From assembly GCA_022771805.1 (NCBI GenBank), contig JALELM010000009.1, positions 1 through 35,105 on the forward strand: a stretch of 35,105 nucleotides of DNA, given 5' to 3'. Position 1 is the first letter of the stretch. Each line of letters opens with the position of its first letter. The position numbers and the translations under genes are program-made. This DNA comes from Veillonellaceae bacterium (GTDB lineage: Bacteria; Bacillota; Negativicutes; Veillonellales; Negativicoccaceae). Below are positions 1 through 7,925 of this stretch, in pieces. The notes under the pieces were generated by a model that had not been told where the DNA came from, did no database searches, and saw only the letters and a list, made by a program, of their open reading frames with translations.

Positions 1-57
1 GATGTGAAGTTATTGTGTGAGACACTTCATATCGAAATTCCAAATGAGTATAGATAA
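1..57 (+). CDS. C-terminal tail of an unidentified protein (partial)
   Basis: Reading from base 1 in frame 1 there are 18 sense codons ending in an arginine codon and TAA at 55-57. The peptide ends HIEIPNEYR. A terminator-like hairpin follows 18 bases later, which is what would be expected after the end of a gene. The fragment is too short to identify, and an open frame of this length could also occur by chance. Confidence 0.4.
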   Translation, partial: DVKLLCETLHIEIPNEYR

Positions 58-75
58 CTGCAAATAACAGTTTGT

Positions 76-101
76 AGGGGAGTTCTGATACTCCCCTATA
101 A
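76..101 (+). terminator. Possible terminator hairpin
   Basis: A perfect 7-bp stem, AGGGGAG at 76-82 with CTCCCCT at 91-97, encloses an 8-base loop. It is followed by ATAAAAAT rather than a clean T-run, so it may terminate weakly. Its place just after the TAA at 55-57 supports a terminator for the upstream gene. Confidence 0.4.
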
Positions 102-161
102 AAATGGCTATTTATCAACTGTTTGTTGTGACATAGCCATATATAAAAAGGGGGGACGCAT

Positions 162-731
162 ATGCAACCTACACGTGAACAGGGTTGGGAATTGTTGTGT
201 CGCTACACGGCGACGGATGCCTTGCGTAAGCACGCCTTGCAGGTGGAAGCGGCGCTGCGGCATTTTGCCGAGTATTTCGGCGAGGATCCGGAGAAGTGGG
301 GCGTGATCGGCTTGTGCCACGATTTGGATTATGAAAAATATCCGGACGAGCATTGCCAAGTCACGAAGCGGATTCTTACCGAAGAAGGCTGGGACGAGGA
401 GTACATTCGGGCGATCATGGCGCACGGTTGGGGCATGGTGACCGATGTAGAACCGCAGACACGGTTGGAAAAGACACTCTATGCGGTGGATGAGCTGACG
501 GGGATCATCAATGCGGCCTGTCTGGTGCGGCCGAGCCGATCGGTACTGGATTTCAATTTGAAATCATTGAAGAAAAAGTTCAAAGACAAATCATTTGCCG
601 CCGGCTGCGATCGGGAGGTAATCCGGCGGGGGATCGAAATGATGGGGCTTGATTTTGATACGGTCGCAACGGAAACGATCAAGGGCTTGCAAGCGCGGGC
701 GGAGATTTGCGGTTTGAAAGGGAATTTATAA
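162..731 (+). CDS. HD-domain phosphohydrolase family protein
   Basis: This 189-residue cytosolic protein belongs to the HD superfamily of metal-dependent phosphohydrolases. His24, the adjacent His53-Asp54 pair, His88 in IMAHGW and Asp110 in YAVDELTG fit the spaced H...HD...D metal-binding pattern. The length is that of a stand-alone HD domain with no partner domain. The ATG at 162 follows an AAGGGGGGA ribosome binding site. The gene seems monocistronic, with a possible hairpin upstream and a strong terminator just after its stop. Single-domain proteins of this kind are common in Firmicutes and their substrates (nucleotides, phosphate monoesters or others) are mostly unknown. The family call is firm. 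The reaction is not known. Confidence 0.85.
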   Translation: MQPTREQGWELLCRYTATDALRKHALQVEAALRHFAEYFGEDPEKWGVIGLCHDLDYEKYPDEHCQVTKRILTEEGWDEEYIRAIMAHGWGMVTDVEPQTRLEKTLYAVDELTGIINAACLVRPSRSVLDFNLKSLKKKFKDKSFAAGCDREVIRRGIEMMGLDFDTVATETIKGLQARAEICGLKGNL

Positions 732-736
732 CGACG

Positions 737-763
737 ACGGGCTCGGCTGCGGGCCCGTTTTTT
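737..763 (+). terminator. Rho-independent terminator after the HD gene
   Basis: ACGGGC at 737-742 pairs with GCCCGT at 753-758, and a run of six T residues covers 758-763. It starts six bases after the TAA at 729-731 and separates this gene from the serine operon promoter. Confidence 0.85.
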
Positions 764-804
764 ATTGCCTCGTCCGTCTTGAATAGATCTTTGTCGTCTT
801 GCTG

Positions 805-833
805 TTGACAGCGGCGATCCGCTCTGTTATAAT
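805..833 (+). promoter_or_regulatory. Consensus sigma-A promoter of the serine operon
   Basis: TTGACA at 805-810 and TATAAT at 828-833 are both perfect consensus hexamers separated by exactly 17 bp. Transcription should begin near 840, immediately before the T-box leader. A strong constitutive promoter followed by a riboswitch fits control by attenuation rather than by initiation. Confidence 0.93.
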
Positions 834-1023
834 GCAGCTAACTTCAAAGGAAACGCAGTGAGGGAGAATATCCGTCGGAGACGATGCAGAGAGCAGGCGG
901 TCGGTGTGAGCCTGTACGGATACGACGAGGTTCCGCTCCGGAGCGGCAAATGATGAATTTGACGGGTGCGCCCGATAACGCGCGACTAAGATGGCCGACG
1001 GCAATTTGGGTGGCACCGCGAGT

Positions 1024-1054
1024 ACTCTCGTCCCAGCAGGATGGAGAGTTTTTT
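1024..1054 (+). terminator. T-box terminator 1
   Basis: ACTCTC at 1024-1029 pairs with GAGAGT at 1044-1049 and runs into six T residues at 1049-1054. The intervening CGTCCCA segment would instead pair with the preceding GGGTGG...CCGCG core in the antiterminator form, as in ordinary T-boxes. Confidence 0.8.
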
Positions 1055-1102
1055 GTTTATACGGATGCTTTGCCGCGGCAAGTCGGGTGGTACCGCGAGA
1101 GA

Positions 1103-1137
1103 AGAGAAGCTCGTCCCGAAGGGGCACTTCTCTTTTT
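1103..1137 (+). terminator. T-box terminator 2
   Basis: AGAGAAG at 1103-1109 pairs with CTTCTCT at 1127-1133, with GTCCC and GGGG strengthening the inner stem, followed by TTTTT to 1137. It lies 23 bases before the serC start codon, the usual position for the regulatory terminator. Confidence 0.85.
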
Positions 1138-1160
1138 GTTTTCGAAAAACGGAGGTCATT

Positions 1161-2231
1161 ATGGAACGAGTATTCAATTTTAACGCAGGGCCGGCGGCTA
1201 TGCCGGAGGACGTATTGCGGCAGGCGGCCGCGGAAATGACGGACTATCGCGGCACGGGCATGGGTGTGGCGGAGCTGTCGCACCGGTCGGCGGAGTATGA
1301 CGAACTGCATCATCGAGCGATGACGGATCTGCGCGAGTTGTTGGCGATCCCGGACGACTACGATGTATTGTTCTTGCAGGGCGGCGCCAGTCACCAATTC
1401 ATGATGGTGCCGGCAAATCTCGCCCGCGGCGGCAAGCTGGGCTATGCGGATACCGGCGTCTGGGCGCATAAGGCGATGGAAGAAGCCGGGCTGTACGGGC
1501 AGACCTACACCGTGACGAATGCGGGGCCGGACTACACGACAATCCCACCGGATTTTGCGGTTCAGGACGGTACGGATTATGTCCATATCACGACGAACAA
1601 CACCATCTACGGCACGCAGTACCGGGAGTTCCCGGATTTGGCCGTGCCGCTGGTTGCGGATATGAGCTCGGATATTCTTTCGCGGCCGGTGGATGTGCGG
1701 AAATTCGATCTGATTTACGCCGGCGCGCAGAAGAACCTCGGTCCGGCGGGGGTGACGGTGGTCATCGTGCGAAAAGAGCGACTGGCGCAGGCCAATACGC
1801 GTCTGCCCAAAATTCTGCAATACCGCACGCATGCCGCGAAGGATTCGCTGTACAATACGCCGCCGACGTATCCGATCTACCTGATGGGACTGGTCTTCAC
1901 CTGGGTGAAGAAGCAGGGCGGAGTCGCCGCCATGCAGGCGCGCAATGCGGCGAAGGCGGCGCGGCTGTATGAGGTGATCGATGCGTATCCGGAGGTATTT
2001 ACGGGGCATGCCGCCAAAGAAGCGCGGTCGCAGATGAATGTGACATTTAACTTGAAGGATCGTGCGGCGGAAGCGGACTTTATCGCCGCGGCGAAACGGG
2101 AAGGCTTTGTCGGGATCAAGGGGCATCGTCTGGTCGGCGGCTTGCGGGTATCGCTGTACAATGCGGTTACACCGGAGGCGGTCGACGCGCTTGCGGCTTG
2201 GCTGACGGCATATGCGGAACGGAAGGGATGA
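1161..2231 (+). CDS. serC: Phosphoserine aminotransferase
   Basis: SerC converts 3-phosphohydroxypyruvate and glutamate to O-phosphoserine and 2-oxoglutarate, the second step of serine synthesis, using pyridoxal phosphate. The 356-residue length is normal. The N-terminal FNAGPAAMP segment, the GGASHQF turn near residues 74-80 and the Lys191 site in AGAQKNLGPAG (the lysine that binds the cofactor) are typical. The ATG at 1161 is chosen because GGAGG at 1151 precedes it. An upstream in-frame ATG at 1041 lies inside the T-box and would remove the leader. This is the first gene of the T-box operon, and its stop at 2229-2231 is followed within a few bases by serA. Confidence 0.97.
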   Translation: MERVFNFNAGPAAMPEDVLRQAAAEMTDYRGTGMGVAELSHRSAEYDELHHRAMTDLRELLAIPDDYDVLFLQGGASHQFMMVPANLARGGKLGYADTGVWAHKAMEEAGLYGQTYTVTNAGPDYTTIPPDFAVQDGTDYVHITTNNTIYGTQYREFPDLAVPLVADMSSDILSRPVDVRKFDLIYAGAQKNLGPAGVTVVIVRKERLAQANTRLPKILQYRTHAAKDSLYNTPPTYPIYLMGLVFTWVKKQGGVAAMQARNAAKAARLYEVIDAYPEVFTGHAAKEARSQMNVTFNLKDRAAEADFIAAAKREGFVGIKGHRLVGGLRVSLYNAVTPEAVDALAAWLTAYAERKG

Positions 2232-2236
2232 AGAAA

Positions 2237-3826
2237 ATGAAGAAGAAAATACTTATAGCAGACGGTGTGTCGGAACTCGGCATTGATATTTTGCAGGAAG
2301 AATTTGAGGTAGTGGAACGGCCGCAGCTGGACAAGGAGGAATTGCTGGCAACGATCGGCGAATACGATGCGATCGTATTGCGCTCGGCAACGAAGATGAC
2401 GGCGGAAGTCATCGCCAAAGCCGACCGGCTGCAGGTGATCGGGCGAGCCGGCGTCGGCGTGGACAATATTGATATCGAGGCGGCGACGGCCAAGGGGATC
2501 ATCGTGCTGAACGCGCCGGACGGCAATACGAATGCGGCGACGGAGCATACTTTCGCGCTGATGCTGGCATTGGCGCGGCAGATCCCGCAGGCGCATGCAA
2601 GCATGGCGGCAGGACGTTGGGATCGCAAGGCCTTTCTCGGCGTGGAGCTGCGGAACCGCACACTCGGCATTCTGGGGCTGGGACGAATCGGTGCGGGTGT
2701 CGCGCTGCGGGCGCAGGCATTCGGCATGCAGATCGTCGCGTACGATCCGTTTCTGACGGCGGAGCGGGCGGAAACGCTCGGCGTACGCAAAGCGACCTTG
2801 GAGGAAGTATTGCAGGCGGCGGATTTTCTGACGTTGCATTTGCCGCTGACGGATGAAACCCGCAACCTGATCAATCGCGAGCGGCTTGCGCTGATGAAGG
2901 ACGGTGCGCGGATCATCAATGCGGCGCGCGGCGGCTGCGTGGTCATTTCGGACTTGGTGGACGCTTTGCGGAGCGGAAAACTCGCGGGGGCGGCCTTGGA
3001 TGTGTATCCGGAGGAACCGCTGACCGATGCGGACGAGCTGTTGGCTTTGCCGAATGTGGTCTTGACACCGCATCTCGGGGCATCGACGGTCGAGGCGCAG
3101 GAGGGGGTCGCGGTGGATGTCGCGCATGGGATCGTGGCGGCGCTCCATGGCGAGCCGGTTGCCGCCGCCTTGAATATGGCGCCGGTCGCACCGGAACTGT
3201 TGGCATTGCTGCAGCCGTTCTTCCCGTTGGCCACGGCCGTCGGCAATATTGCCGTCGAGCTTGCCGAAGGGCCGATTGAAGAGGTGACGATCGAATATGC
3301 CGGCGCGTTGGTCGAGTTGGATACGCGCGCATTGATGACGACGGTTCTGCAGGGGCTGCTGAACCCGATCCTTCAGGAGGCGGTGAACCATGTCAATGCA
3401 CCGGCTCTGGCGAAGGCGCGCGGGATTGTCATAAAGGAAATGAATAATTTGAACGAGGGCGATTACACGGACACGCTCACGTTGCAGGTACGCACGGCGG
3501 CAGGTACGCAACGCATCGTCGGCGCGCTGCTGGACGGGCGTCCCTATGTGGTGGCCATTGACGATTACGAGATCCGCTTTGCGCCGGAAGGGCCGCTGGT
3601 ACTGGTACCGCACGCGGATCGGCCGGGGATGATCGGCAAAATCGGCACGCTGCTCGGCGAGAACGGCATCAATATCCGCGGGATGCAGGTAGCGAATACG
3701 GCTCGGGCGGGACACAATATCATGGCGATTGCGGTCGATCGGATGCCGGCGGAGGATTTGGTCGCGGCGTTGCGGGATATCGACGGGGTCGATGCGGTAT
3801 CGACCGTGTATTTCCGGGGGATGTAA
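2237..3826 (+). CDS. serA: D-3-phosphoglycerate dehydrogenase
   Basis: SerA oxidises 3-phosphoglycerate with NAD+ and commits carbon to serine. The 529-residue length matches the long form with substrate and NAD domains, an intervening (ASB) domain and a C-terminal ACT domain. Visible landmarks are GRAGVGVDNID (69-79), the nucleotide-binding GLGRIG (147-152), Arg231 in NAARGG, and His279 in PHLGAST. The ACT domain begins near 455 (LVPHADRPGMIG), where serine feedback usually acts. The start at 2237 is preferred because GGAAGGG at 2221-2227 lies nine bases upstream. The alternative ATG at 2228 touches that site. Coupling with serC is close, and the order serC-serA is common in Firmicutes. Confidence 0.97.
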   Translation: MKKKILIADGVSELGIDILQEEFEVVERPQLDKEELLATIGEYDAIVLRSATKMTAEVIAKADRLQVIGRAGVGVDNIDIEAATAKGIIVLNAPDGNTNAATEHTFALMLALARQIPQAHASMAAGRWDRKAFLGVELRNRTLGILGLGRIGAGVALRAQAFGMQIVAYDPFLTAERAETLGVRKATLEEVLQAADFLTLHLPLTDETRNLINRERLALMKDGARIINAARGGCVVISDLVDALRSGKLAGAALDVYPEEPLTDADELLALPNVVLTPHLGASTVEAQEGVAVDVAHGIVAALHGEPVAAALNMAPVAPELLALLQPFFPLATAVGNIAVELAEGPIEEVTIEYAGALVELDTRALMTTVLQGLLNPILQEAVNHVNAPALAKARGIVIKEMNNLNEGDYTDTLTLQVRTAAGTQRIVGALLDGRPYVVAIDDYEIRFAPEGPLVLVPHADRPGMIGKIGTLLGENGINIRGMQVANTARAGHNIMAIAVDRMPAEDLVAALRDIDGVDAVSTVYFRGM

Positions 3827-3827
3827 T

Positions 3828-4463
3828 ATGGTACGGATTCTTTTGGCACGGCACGGCGAAACGAAGTGGAATTTGGAAGGGCGCTACCAGGGACAGGTGG
3901 ATACGGAGCTTTCCGACCGCGGCATTGCCCAAGGGGAACGGCTCGCCGCCGGCCTGCGCGACATCGCTTTGGATGCAGTGCTGGCCAGTCCGCTGGGACG
4001 GGCACGCAAGACGGCGGAACTTTGTGCGGCGTACCACGCTTTGCCGGTACGGACGGATGCCCGCCTGTTGGAGATCGCCCACGGCACCTGGGAAGGACGG
4101 CTGAGCGAGGATATCGCCGCCACGGACGGCGAATTGTTGCGCGCCTGGCGGGAACAGCCGGCAAGTGTCGTCATGCCGGAGGGAGAGTCGCTGCAGGACA
4201 TATTGGTACGCAGCCGGGAGGCCTTTGCGGAGTACGCGCGCACCTACGAGGGGCAGACGATACTTGTCGTCGCCCATGACGCGGTGAACAAAGTGGTCAT
4301 CACCGACCTGCTCGGCATGGATCTGAACCGTTTTTGGCAAATCAAGCAGGACAATGCCTGCGTGAACGTGCTCGAATATGACGGCGCTTGGCGGGTGGTG
4401 AACCTGAACGCGACGGCACATCTGGGCTATCTCTTTTCCGGCATCGAACAGAAAGGATTGTAA
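3828..4463 (+). CDS. Histidine phosphatase, probable phosphoserine phosphatase
   Basis: This 211-residue protein belongs to the phosphoglycerate mutase/histidine phosphatase superfamily. The catalytic RHGE is at 8-11 (His9 is phosphorylated in the family), with GRYQG at 18-22, an SPLGRAR arginine site, Glu82, His85 in AHGTWEG and the second core histidine His150 in VVAHD. It starts two bases after the serA stop, so it is an integral operon member. Serine synthesis needs a phosphoserine phosphatase and no HAD-type SerB is seen here. As I recall, the metal-independent phosphoserine phosphatase of Hydrogenobacter shares the GRYQG, HG-W-G, GES and C-terminal HLG elements (HLG here at 198-200). 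The family is certain. The substrate is inferred from operon position and motif likeness. Alternatives are a GpmB-like or alpha-ribazole phosphatase. Confidence 0.85.
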   Translation: MVRILLARHGETKWNLEGRYQGQVDTELSDRGIAQGERLAAGLRDIALDAVLASPLGRARKTAELCAAYHALPVRTDARLLEIAHGTWEGRLSEDIAATDGELLRAWREQPASVVMPEGESLQDILVRSREAFAEYARTYEGQTILVVAHDAVNKVVITDLLGMDLNRFWQIKQDNACVNVLEYDGAWRVVNLNATAHLGYLFSGIEQKGL

Positions 4464-4523
4464 TTCCCAAACGTCGCCGAATATGGTAGGCTAAGGGGAG
4501 AAATAAAGAGGGAGAGATTATCT

Positions 4524-5807
4524 ATGTTGGCTATGAAACGAATTCGGGAAGAGACCGAGGTGGTCCGCAATAATTTGAAGAACCGGCATCATCCGGCCGA
4601 TGTCGATGCGATTCTGGCGCTGGATCATACCCGGCGCGAGTTGCTGGCGGAAGTCGAGCAATGGAAAAAGGAACGCAACGACGCGACGAAGATCATCGCG
4701 CAGAAAAAGCGGAACGGTGAGGACGCGGCGGCGGAAATCGCGGCCATGAAGGAAAAGAGTGATGCGATCGCCGCGCATGATGCGCGCTTGCGCGAAGTGG
4801 AGGCGGAACTGGCTGCCGCCGTGCTCGAGATCCCGAATGTGACGGCGCCGGACGTACCGGTCGGTGCGGACGAAAATGACAATATCGAAGTGCGCCGTTA
4901 CGGCACGCCGCGGGAATTCGATTTTCCCGTGCAGGCACACTGGGATATCGGGGCGAAACTCGGCATTCTCGACCCGGAAACGGCGGCGAAGGTGACCGGC
5001 GCGCGCTTCCATTTCTACAAGGGGCTCGGCGCACGTTTGGAGCGCGCCGTGTACAACTTCATGCTCGACTTGCATACGGAGGAATTCGGCTTCACCGAAA
5101 TCATTCCGCCGTACATCATCAATGAAGCGAGCATGATCGGTACGGGGCAATTGCCGAAATTCGCCGAAGACATGTTCAAGCTGGAAGGCCTGCCCTACTA
5201 CCTCACGCCGACGGCGGAAGTGCCGCTGACGAACTACTATCGCGAGGAAATCATCCCGGGGGACGAATTGCCGCAGCGGTTCTGTGCGTTTACCCCCTGC
5301 TTCCGAGCGGAAGCGGGATCGGCCGGCCGGGATACGCGCGGGCTGATCCGGCAGCATCAGTTCCACAAGGTGGAAATGGTGAAATTCACCAAGCCGGAAG
5401 AGTCCTATGCGGAGCTCGAGTCCATGACGGCGGAAGCGGAAGAAATCCTGAAACGCTTGGAGATCCCGTATCGCGTCATCGTTTTGTGCACGGGTGATAT
5501 CGGTTTCTCGGCGGCGAAAACCTATGATATCGAGGTGTGGATGCCGGCGCAGAATACGTACCGGGAGATCTCGTCCTGCTCCAATTGCGAAGATTTCCAG
5601 GCGCGCCGAGCCGATATCAAATTCCGGCGGACGCCGAAGGATAAGCCGGAGTATGTACACACGTTGAACGGCTCGGGTCTGGCGGTCGGGCGAACGGTAG
5701 CCGCCATTTTGGAAAACTGCCAGCAGGCGGACGGCTCCGTCCGCATCCCGAAAGTGCTGCAACCGTACATGGGCGGTCGGGAGGTCATTCCGGCTCCGGC
5801 GGAGTGA
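4524..5807 (+). CDS. serS: Seryl-tRNA synthetase
   Basis: SerRS charges tRNA-Ser with serine and is a class II synthetase. The 427-residue protein starts with MLAMKRIRE, the usual SerRS opening, after a GAGGGAGAG site. It has the N-terminal helical arm, rich in charged residues (about 27-100), that grips the tRNA. The TPTAE motif is at 228-232, motif 2 includes [14 protein letters not shown] at 260-273, and motif 3 is in [10 protein letters not shown] near the C-terminus. It is the last gene of the T-box operon, so synthetase and serine synthesis are induced together when tRNA-Ser is uncharged. The 60-base gap after the phosphatase shows no terminator or clear promoter. Confidence 0.97.
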   Translation: MLAMKRIREETEVVRNNLKNRHHPADVDAILALDHTRRELLAEVEQWKKERNDATKIIAQKKRNGEDAAAEIAAMKEKSDAIAAHDARLREVEAELAAAVLEIPNVTAPDVPVGADENDNIEVRRYGTPREFDFPVQAHWDIGAKLGILDPETAAKVTGARFHFYKGLGARLERAVYNFMLDLHTEEFGFTEIIPPYIINEASMIGTGQLPKFAEDMFKLEGLPYYLTPTAEVPLTNYYREEIIPGDELPQRFCAFTPCFRAEAGSAGRDTRGLIRQHQFHKVEMVKFTKPEESYAELESMTAEAEEILKRLEIPYRVIVLCTGDIGFSAAKTYDIEVWMPAQNTYREISSCSNCEDFQARRADIKFRRTPKDKPEYVHTLNGSGLAVGRTVAAILENCQQADGSVRIPKVLQPYMGGREVIPAPAE

Positions 5808-5825
5808 GCTGAATTGCAGACGAAG

Positions 5826-5855
5826 ATGACAATCGCGGCGGCGGTTGTCATTTTT
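5826..5855 (+). terminator. Terminator of the serine operon
   Basis: ATGACAA at 5826-5832 pairs with TTGTCAT at 5845-5851, with a G+C-rich loop, followed by TTTTT at 5851-5855. Its 3' arm overlaps the -35 element of the tig promoter. Confidence 0.75.
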
Positions 5856-5873
5856 GCATACTTGTGCTAAAAT
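5845..5873 (+). promoter_or_regulatory. Promoter of tig
   Basis: TTGTCA at 5845-5850 and TAAAAT at 5868-5873 are separated by 17 bp, each one mismatch from consensus. The start of transcription would be near 5880, giving a leader of about 50 bases before the tig ATG. The -35 hexamer lies within the descending arm of the serS terminator. Confidence 0.75.
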
Positions 5874-5932
5874 TTATTTTATGGATATGCATGTAAGAAT
5901 AATAAACTAGATATATTAAGGGGGATTTATCC

Positions 5933-7294
5933 ATGAAAGTAACTGTGACTCCGGTGGATACGCATCAGGTAAAGTTGGCGATTGAGGTACCGGCTGAAGA
6001 AGTTGCGAAAGGAATCCGATCCGCAGTACAACGTCTCAGCAATCAGGTCACCATACCGGGTTTCCGTAAAGGCAAAACACCGCGCAAAATTTTGGAAGCG
6101 CATTTCGGCAAGGATGTTGTCCTCGCGGAAGCGGCGGATCTGCTCGTAAACAAATTTTATGACCAGGCGTTGCGGCAGGAAAACCTCGTGCCGGTTACGC
6201 AGGCGGATATCGACATGGAGGTCTTTGAAGAAGGACAGGACATGAAGTACACGGCGACCTTCATCAAGAAGCCGGAAGTAAAGCTCGGCGCCTACAAAGA
6301 TCTTTCCGTTGCACATACACATACGGAAGTTACGGATGACATGGTCACCGAACAGCTGGAAGCGATTGCCCGCCAGCATGCAAAACTCGTCGTCAAAGAA
6401 GATGCCGTCATTGAAAACGGCGACTTGGCGATGATCGACTTTGCCGGCAGCGTTGACGGCAAACCTTTTGACGGCGGCGAAGGCAAATCCTACCCGCTTG
6501 AAATCGGCTCAGGCAGCTTTATTCCGGGTTTTGAAGAGCAGCTTGTCGGCCATAAAGCCGGGGAAGAGGTTACGGTCAAAGTGCAGTTCCCGGCGGAATA
6601 TTTCGTGCAGGAACTCGCCGGCAAGGATGCGGAATTTGCGGTCAATATCATCGACGTGAAACGCCGGGAAATGCCGGTGCTTGATGATGAATTTGCCAAG
6701 AGCGCGACGGCATTTGAAACCATGGACGAATTGCGCGACATGGTAAAACAGCAGATGCAGAATCAAATTACTTCCAGCGAACAGGATGCATATCACAATG
6801 CATTGATCAAGCAGGCAGTGGACAATACGGAAGTGGATATTCCGCCGGCCATGGTGGAAAACCGCATTGATCAGATGGTCGATGAATTGCGTCTGAATCT
6901 GGAAAGCCGCGATATGAAGTTTGAAGACTATCTCGAACAGTCGAAGAACGATCTCGAAAAGTTGCGTGAGAATTACCGCGAAGCGGCACAGGTCAATGTA
7001 AAGACCGACCTCGTACTCGAGGCGATTTGTGCGGCGGAAGATATTCACGTCACGCCGGAAGATATGAATCTGGAAGTATTCCATATGGCGCAGAATTTCG
7101 GTGCGGAACCGAAGGACGTCTGGAATATCATTCAGAAAGAAAAGAGAGTGCCGATGCTCGCCGGAACGGTAGCGCGCCGTAAGGCTGCGGCGTTCATCAT
7201 TCAGCACGCCAAGCATGAACATCATGAAGATGCGGCGCCGGCAAAGAAGGCGGCAGAAGCCGTAAAGGAAGAGAAAACGGAAACTGAAGAATAA
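5933..7294 (+). CDS. tig: Trigger factor, ribosome-associated chaperone
   Basis: Trigger factor binds ribosomal protein L23 at the exit tunnel and shields nascent chains. The 453-residue protein has all three parts. The N-terminal ribosome-binding domain carries the signature GFRKGKTPR at 43-51. The FKBP-type prolyl isomerase domain runs from about 161 to 246 and includes FIPGFEEQLVG. A long helical C-terminal domain ends in a Lys/Glu/Ala-rich tail. The ATG at 5933 follows AAGGGGG. The tig-clpP-clpX-lon arrangement is classical in many bacteria and groups folding and proteolysis. Only about 18 bases separate it from clpP, which suggests shared transcription from the promoter upstream of tig. 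Confidence 0.97.
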   Translation: MKVTVTPVDTHQVKLAIEVPAEEVAKGIRSAVQRLSNQVTIPGFRKGKTPRKILEAHFGKDVVLAEAADLLVNKFYDQALRQENLVPVTQADIDMEVFEEGQDMKYTATFIKKPEVKLGAYKDLSVAHTHTEVTDDMVTEQLEAIARQHAKLVVKEDAVIENGDLAMIDFAGSVDGKPFDGGEGKSYPLEIGSGSFIPGFEEQLVGHKAGEEVTVKVQFPAEYFVQELAGKDAEFAVNIIDVKRREMPVLDDEFAKSATAFETMDELRDMVKQQMQNQITSSEQDAYHNALIKQAVDNTEVDIPPAMVENRIDQMVDELRLNLESRDMKFEDYLEQSKNDLEKLRENYREAAQVNVKTDLVLEAICAAEDIHVTPEDMNLEVFHMAQNFGAEPKDVWNIIQKEKRVPMLAGTVARRKAAAFIIQHAKHEHHEDAAPAKKAAEAVKEEKTETEE

Positions 7295-7312
7295 GTAAAG
7301 AGGTGGAATAAT

Positions 7313-7915
7313 TTGAACTATGTACCGATTGTTGTGGAGCAAACCGCACGCGGCGAACGTTCGTATGATATCTATTCCCGCCTGCTGAAAGATCGCATTG
7401 TCTTTTTGAGCGGGCCGATTGACGATAATGTCGCCAACATCGTCATTGCACAGATGTTGTTTTTGGAAGCGGAAAGCCCGGATAAGGATATCCATGTGTA
7501 TATCAACAGCCCGGGCGGTGTCGTGACCGCGGGTTTGGCGATTTACGACACGATGCAGTACATCAAGCCGACCGTTTCGACGATTTGTGTCGGTTCGGCG
7601 GCCAGTATGGCGGCGGTGCTGCTCGCCAGCGGCGCTTCGGGCAAGCGCTATGCGTTGCCGCATTCCCGCGTCATGATTCATCAGCCGCTCGGCGGTGTAC
7701 AGGGACAGGCGACGGAAATTGAGATTCATGCCCGGGAAATTCTGCGGATGCGTGAAGAATTGAACGGCATCCTGGCTAAACACAGCGGCCGGACGCTGGA
7801 CGATATCAAACGCGATACCGAGCGGGATTACTTCCTGTCGGCGACGGAAGCGTTGCAATACGGTCTGATTGACGAAGTGTTGGATCGTCCCCTGCCGGTT
7901 TTGACGAAAGACTGA
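7313..7915 (+). CDS. clpP: ATP-dependent Clp protease proteolytic subunit
   Basis: ClpP forms a tetradecameric serine protease barrel that degrades proteins fed by ClpX or related ATPases. The 200-residue protein shows the triad Ser98 in GSAASMA, His123 in MIHQPLGG and Asp172 in the DTERDYF segment. The substrate-contacting NSPGG lies at 65-69. It begins with a TTG codon at 7313, preceded by AGAGGTGG at a suitable distance. The first residues ([19 protein letters not shown]) match the usual mature start, so no long propeptide is present. It lies between tig and clpX with short gaps. Confidence 0.96.
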   Translation: MNYVPIVVEQTARGERSYDIYSRLLKDRIVFLSGPIDDNVANIVIAQMLFLEAESPDKDIHVYINSPGGVVTAGLAIYDTMQYIKPTVSTICVGSAASMAAVLLASGASGKRYALPHSRVMIHQPLGGVQGQATEIEIHAREILRMREELNGILAKHSGRTLDDIKRDTERDYFLSATEALQYGLIDEVLDRPLPVLTKD

Positions 7916-7925
7916 GGTGGGCGCG

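Larger units (their letters stand above)
841..1138 (+). promoter_or_regulatory. Serine T-box leader with duplicated antiterminator module
   Basis: T-box leaders sense uncharged tRNA and antiterminate when the cognate amino acid is scarce. Visible parts are the GCAGTGAG start, the AGAGAG and GGTGTGAG elements of Stem I, and paired arms ATCCGT (870s) and ACGGAT (916-921). The likely specifier is the triplet TCC (Ser) at 932-934, followed by a purine and a perfect hairpin CCGCTCCGGAGCGG (933-946). The conserved T-box core occurs twice: GGGTGGCACCGCG at 1008-1020 and GGGTGGTACCGCG at 1085-1097. Each core has its own short hairpin before it and its own terminator after it (1024-1054 and 1103-1137). 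Only one Stem I is present. The specifier was placed by eye against a remembered glyQS leader. The serine genes downstream agree with it. Confidence 0.93.

Noticed and set aside
1041-1160. Extended serC start at the in-frame ATG 1041
   Set aside because: The extension lies inside the T-box and crosses the second terminator. The start at 1161 has a good ribosome binding site and the normal family N-terminus.
762-2126. A 454-codon minus-strand frame covering the serine promoter, T-box and serC
   Set aside because: It would overlay a perfect promoter, a riboswitch and serC. The predicted protein is arginine-rich and unlike any family.
1877-3715. A 612-codon minus-strand open frame across serC and serA
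   Set aside because: Antisense shadow of two conserved enzymes, with no family likeness or start signal.
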